A stretch of DNA of 64,000 nt, from contig CAIIXF020000010.1 in NCBI GenBank assembly GCA_903813345.2, positions 12,529,181 through 12,593,180 of the forward strand, read 5' to 3'. Source of the stretch: Owenia fusiformis (lineage: Eukaryota; Annelida; Polychaeta; Sabellida; Oweniidae). Shown one piece after another: positions 61,575 through 64,000 of this stretch (positions are counted from its first letter, which is position 1; every line of letters starts with the position of its first letter). A program made the translations under genes and the position numbers. The notes beneath the pieces were generated by a model that saw only the letters and a list, made by a program, of their open reading frames with translations, searched no databases and had not been told where the DNA came from.

Positions 61575-61920
61575 ATTTGCAATGACAAGAAATATATTTG
61601 CTTTTTGTGCAAAATACAGCAATGTAAATTAAACAATCTTTATATAGAATACAAACTTCCTTCAAACTTTCTTCAAATGAGAATATTTCGTCAAATGAGA
61701 AAAATATTTGCTATTTATGAATATAATACAGTCTTGTAAATTATACTTTTCATATAATTACAAGCTTTCTTTGTAGTGTCCAATGAGAAACATATTTGTT
61801 ACCTGTGATTATAATACAGTCTTGTAAATTATACTTTTTATATAGATACAAGTTTTCTTTGTATGTACAATTTGAGAAAAATAGCTGTAATCAAATATAA
61901 TACATGTAAAATAAATATTC
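61575..61920. repeat. Degenerate tandem repeat, about 88-bp unit
   Basis: The words GAGAAAAATATTTG, AATACAGTCTTGTAAATTAT and TACAAG...TTTCTTTGTA recur in order about four times, decaying at the ends. Confidence 0.65.
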
Positions 61921-62452
61921 AATGGAAAAAAATGTTCACATTTGCCATGATTTTTTCTATCTTTGCAATTATTATTTAGTTAAACCTATATTTTTATACA
62001 TATACAATCAAGTGAATTACATATTTATATTATATAACAAAACAACTGTTCGATGTTTTATGAAAATAATATGTTGATACTGAGTATACATATAAGCCTT
62101 AGAAGAGTATATCAGACACACTCTCTTTATCATTCGGTCTTGATAATAATGTTGTTAATATTTTATTTTGATTATTTTCTAATTTCACATACCTTGATAT
62201 TGAATTTCATTTTATTTTGATCATGTTTTTTTATTTCACATATCTATATATTGAATTTCTTTGTTTTTCATTATTTATGCATCTCCATCAGATGCTTTAG
62301 CAGGAAGAAACAAGATACAATAATTTTGAAAAGTTTTCAGTTATTCCTTTCCATATGTTTAAAAAATTCTATTTATATGATGATATTATGCAGATATAGT
62401 CTTGTTTATAGCAAATATGACCCATAACCATTATAGTTTTATCCTCCTTCCT

Positions 62453-62458
62453 TTTATT
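62453..62458 (-). terminator. Candidate poly(A) signal of the LRR gene
   Basis: Minus-strand AATAAA about 200 bp beyond the LRR gene stop codon. Confidence 0.5.
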
Positions 62459-62658
62459 AATTCCTCAGTCACATTTAATCTATGGCAACCATATGACAGC
62501 CGTGACAGCTGTAACTTCCCAAAATCAAGATAAATATGCAGCATAAGATATGAGGATAACAGTATGATATAGATCTTCTATATTGCTTTTGTGAACCTAT
62601 GGCCACTGGAGAGCAAATGTGACTGAGGCTTAAAAGCAGGATGTATATTGTCACCAGT

Positions 62659-64000
62659 TTAATTTTCAAAAGTTGGATTCATATATGCAGCAACTGGTTC
62701 AGTCTTATTACTAATGAATGATATTTCAGTTAATGAAGCACTATTATGTATCACATTTGTATGTGTATCATCAAGATGTACCTCATATGATGATCCACTA
62801 CGTTTTTTAAGACATACTATTACTACAGCTAGAACAGTAATCAACAAAATTGAAAGTGGAATTCCAACTGCCAAGCCAATGACTAAAGAATTGTTTGTTT
62901 TTGTAGATGGTTGTATTGCTAGTGTAGATGGTTGTATTGCTTGGGAAGATGGTTGTATTGCTAGTGTAGATGGTTGTATTGTTTGGGTAGATGGTTGTAT
63001 TGCTCGGGTAGATTGTTGTATTGCTTGGGTAGATGGTTGTATTATTTTGGTAGATGGTTGTATCGCTTGGGTAGATTGCTGTATTGCTTGGGTGAATGGT
63101 TGTATTACTTGGGTAGATGGTTGTATTGCTTGGGTAGATTGCTGTATTGCTTGGGTAAATGGTTGTATTGCTTGGGGACATGGTTGTATTGCTTGAGTAG
63201 ATTGTGTTGTTTCAGTGGATTGCTGTTCTGTTATATGCATAGATGACTGTGTCTTGCAAGGTGTGGCTGTTATTGTTGAGTTAGCCAAATATCTTACGTT
63301 TATACAGAAGTCACTATATATAGCTCTCATTGCAGTAACATTATCTGTGTACTCTGGTTTTATTTTAGTTATGTAGTTTCCATGTAAATATAACCTTGTC
63401 AGCATTGGCATACACAAACATATATCAGATGGGACTGATTGAAGTTTATTATTTGATAAGTCAAGATATCTCAGTGATTTCAAGCTGCTGAATATGCCAT
63501 TTGGTAATGTTGTTAGTTCATTTCTCCGAAGGTTAAGTCTGACCAGTGATGTCAAGTTACTGAATATGCCATTTGGTAATGTTGTTAGTTTATTAAAATG
63601 AAGGTTAAGGCTTGTCATTAATCTTAAGCTTCTAAATATGTTATCTGGTAATATTGTTAGGTCATTAGAGTAAAGGTCAAGATCGGATAATGATGTCAAG
63701 CTACTAAAGATGTCATCTGATAATGTTGTTAGTTCATTGTTCTTAAGTTCAAGTATAGTCAGTGATGTCAAGTTACTGAATATGCCATTTGGTAATGTTG
63801 TTAGTTTATTAGACTGAAGGCTAAGGCTTGTCATTAATCTTAAGCTTCTAAATATGTTATCTGGTAATATTGTTAGGTCATTAGAGTAAAGGTCAAGATC
63901 GGATAATGATGTCAAGCTACTAAAGATGTCATCTGATAATGTTGTTAGTTCATTGTTCTTAAGTTCAAGAGTAGTCAGTGATGTCAGGTTACTGAATATG
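62659..64000 (-). CDS. Leucine-rich-repeat transmembrane receptor, 5' partial
   Basis: The frame is open from the right edge to TAA at 62661-62659, about 446 residues. The N-terminal part is at least eight 24-residue LRRs of the form LxxLxxLxLxxNxLTxLPxxIF. A cap-like stretch follows (YTDNVTAMRAIYSDFCINVR, with two Cys in this stretch). Then come about 16 copies of a heptad such as TQAIQPS (about 63215-62895), which look like an O-glycosylated mucin-like stalk. One hydrophobic helix (SLVIGLAVGIPLSILLITVL) is followed by the basic stop CLKKRSG and a tail of about 45 residues ending AAYMNPTFEN. YMNP fits the pYxN pattern bound by Grb2-type SH2 domains. Type I membrane topology is inferred; the signal peptide lies off the window. 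Two blocks of the LRR array (63600-63760 and 63830-63990) are nearly identical in DNA, a sign of recent tandem growth. The ligand is unknown; an immune or adhesion role is plausible. Confidence 0.88.
   Translation of the reverse strand, partial: IFSNLTSLTTLELKNNELTTLSDDIFSSLTSLSDLDLYSNDLTILPDNIFRSLRLMTSLSLQSNKLTTLPNGIFSNLTSLTILELKNNELTTLSDDIFSSLTSLSDLDLYSNDLTILPDNIFRSLRLMTSLNLHFNKLTTLPNGIFSNLTSLVRLNLRRNELTTLPNGIFSSLKSLRYLDLSNNKLQSVPSDICLCMPMLTRLYLHGNYITKIKPEYTDNVTAMRAIYSDFCINVRYLANSTITATPCKTQSSMHITEQQSTETTQSTQAIQPCPQAIQPFTQAIQQSTQAIQPSTQVIQPFTQAIQQSTQAIQPSTKIIQPSTQAIQQSTRAIQPSTQTIQPSTLAIQPSSQAIQPSTLAIQPSTKTNNSLVIGLAVGIPLSILLITVLAVVIVCLKKRSGSSYEVHLDDTHTNVIHNSASLTEISFISNKTEPVAAYMNPTFEN

Noticed and set aside
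62714-63246. Plus-strand frames opposite the LRR gene stalk (repeats of DGCIAWV, GRWLYCL)
   Set aside because: Shadow of the 21-bp heptad repeat on the coding strand; the minus frame has the LRR and membrane context.

Overview
The window reads as an AT-rich metazoan nuclear genome segment: genes are split by GT-AG introns, a single MBD2/3-type gene stands where vertebrates have two, a TRIM-type gene and an LRR receptor are present, and most of the rest is DNA-transposon debris. An invertebrate, probably a lophotrochozoan such as a bivalve mollusc, fits best. That placement is inference from general character; no species-diagnostic marker was seen.

Gene-bearing part (1-23.9 kb). A large tetratricopeptide-repeat protein enters from the left edge and ends at 3599. 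A multi-exon gene of unrecognised family lies on the minus strand (7058-10748, perhaps starting near 13099). It stands head-to-head with an MBD2/3 methyl-CpG-binding gene (plus strand, six coding exons, 13540-22275), with about 440 bp between them. The last intron of the MBD gene hosts an intronless RING/B-box (TRIM-like) gene on the opposite strand (19577-21451). Intron 1 of the MBD gene carries a near-perfect 1.3-kb hAT-like foldback and a 5'-truncated LINE, both with clean target-site duplications.

Gene-poor part (23.9-62.4 kb). I see no convincing exon here. It holds MITE families with TA or 8-bp target duplications, foldback elements, a dispersed family marked by ATGTCACCACC, minisatellites (units of 16, 31, 38, 40 and about 88 bp), an 11-copy satellite of 144-bp units (34117-35710), and a tRNA-derived SINE head. 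The most striking object is a 4.75-kb foldback element (54749-59496). Its exact ends are proved by an empty site in a neighbouring duplicate, and one arm contains a 2-kb insertion made of CCATGG-rich, self-complementary repeats. The arms are built of units carrying YY1-like CAAGATGGCC motifs.

Right edge (62.4-64 kb). The 3' part of a leucine-rich-repeat membrane receptor lies on the minus strand: LRR array, heptad Ser/Thr/Pro/Gln stalk, one membrane helix, and a short tail ending in a YMNP motif. A segment resembling its 3' UTR recurs at about 49.8 kb.

The genes do not form an operon-like pathway. The only gene relations visible are the shared promoter interval of the MBD gene and its divergent neighbour, and the nested TRIM gene. 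I did not find a convincing new protein system; the novelty here is in the repeat architecture.
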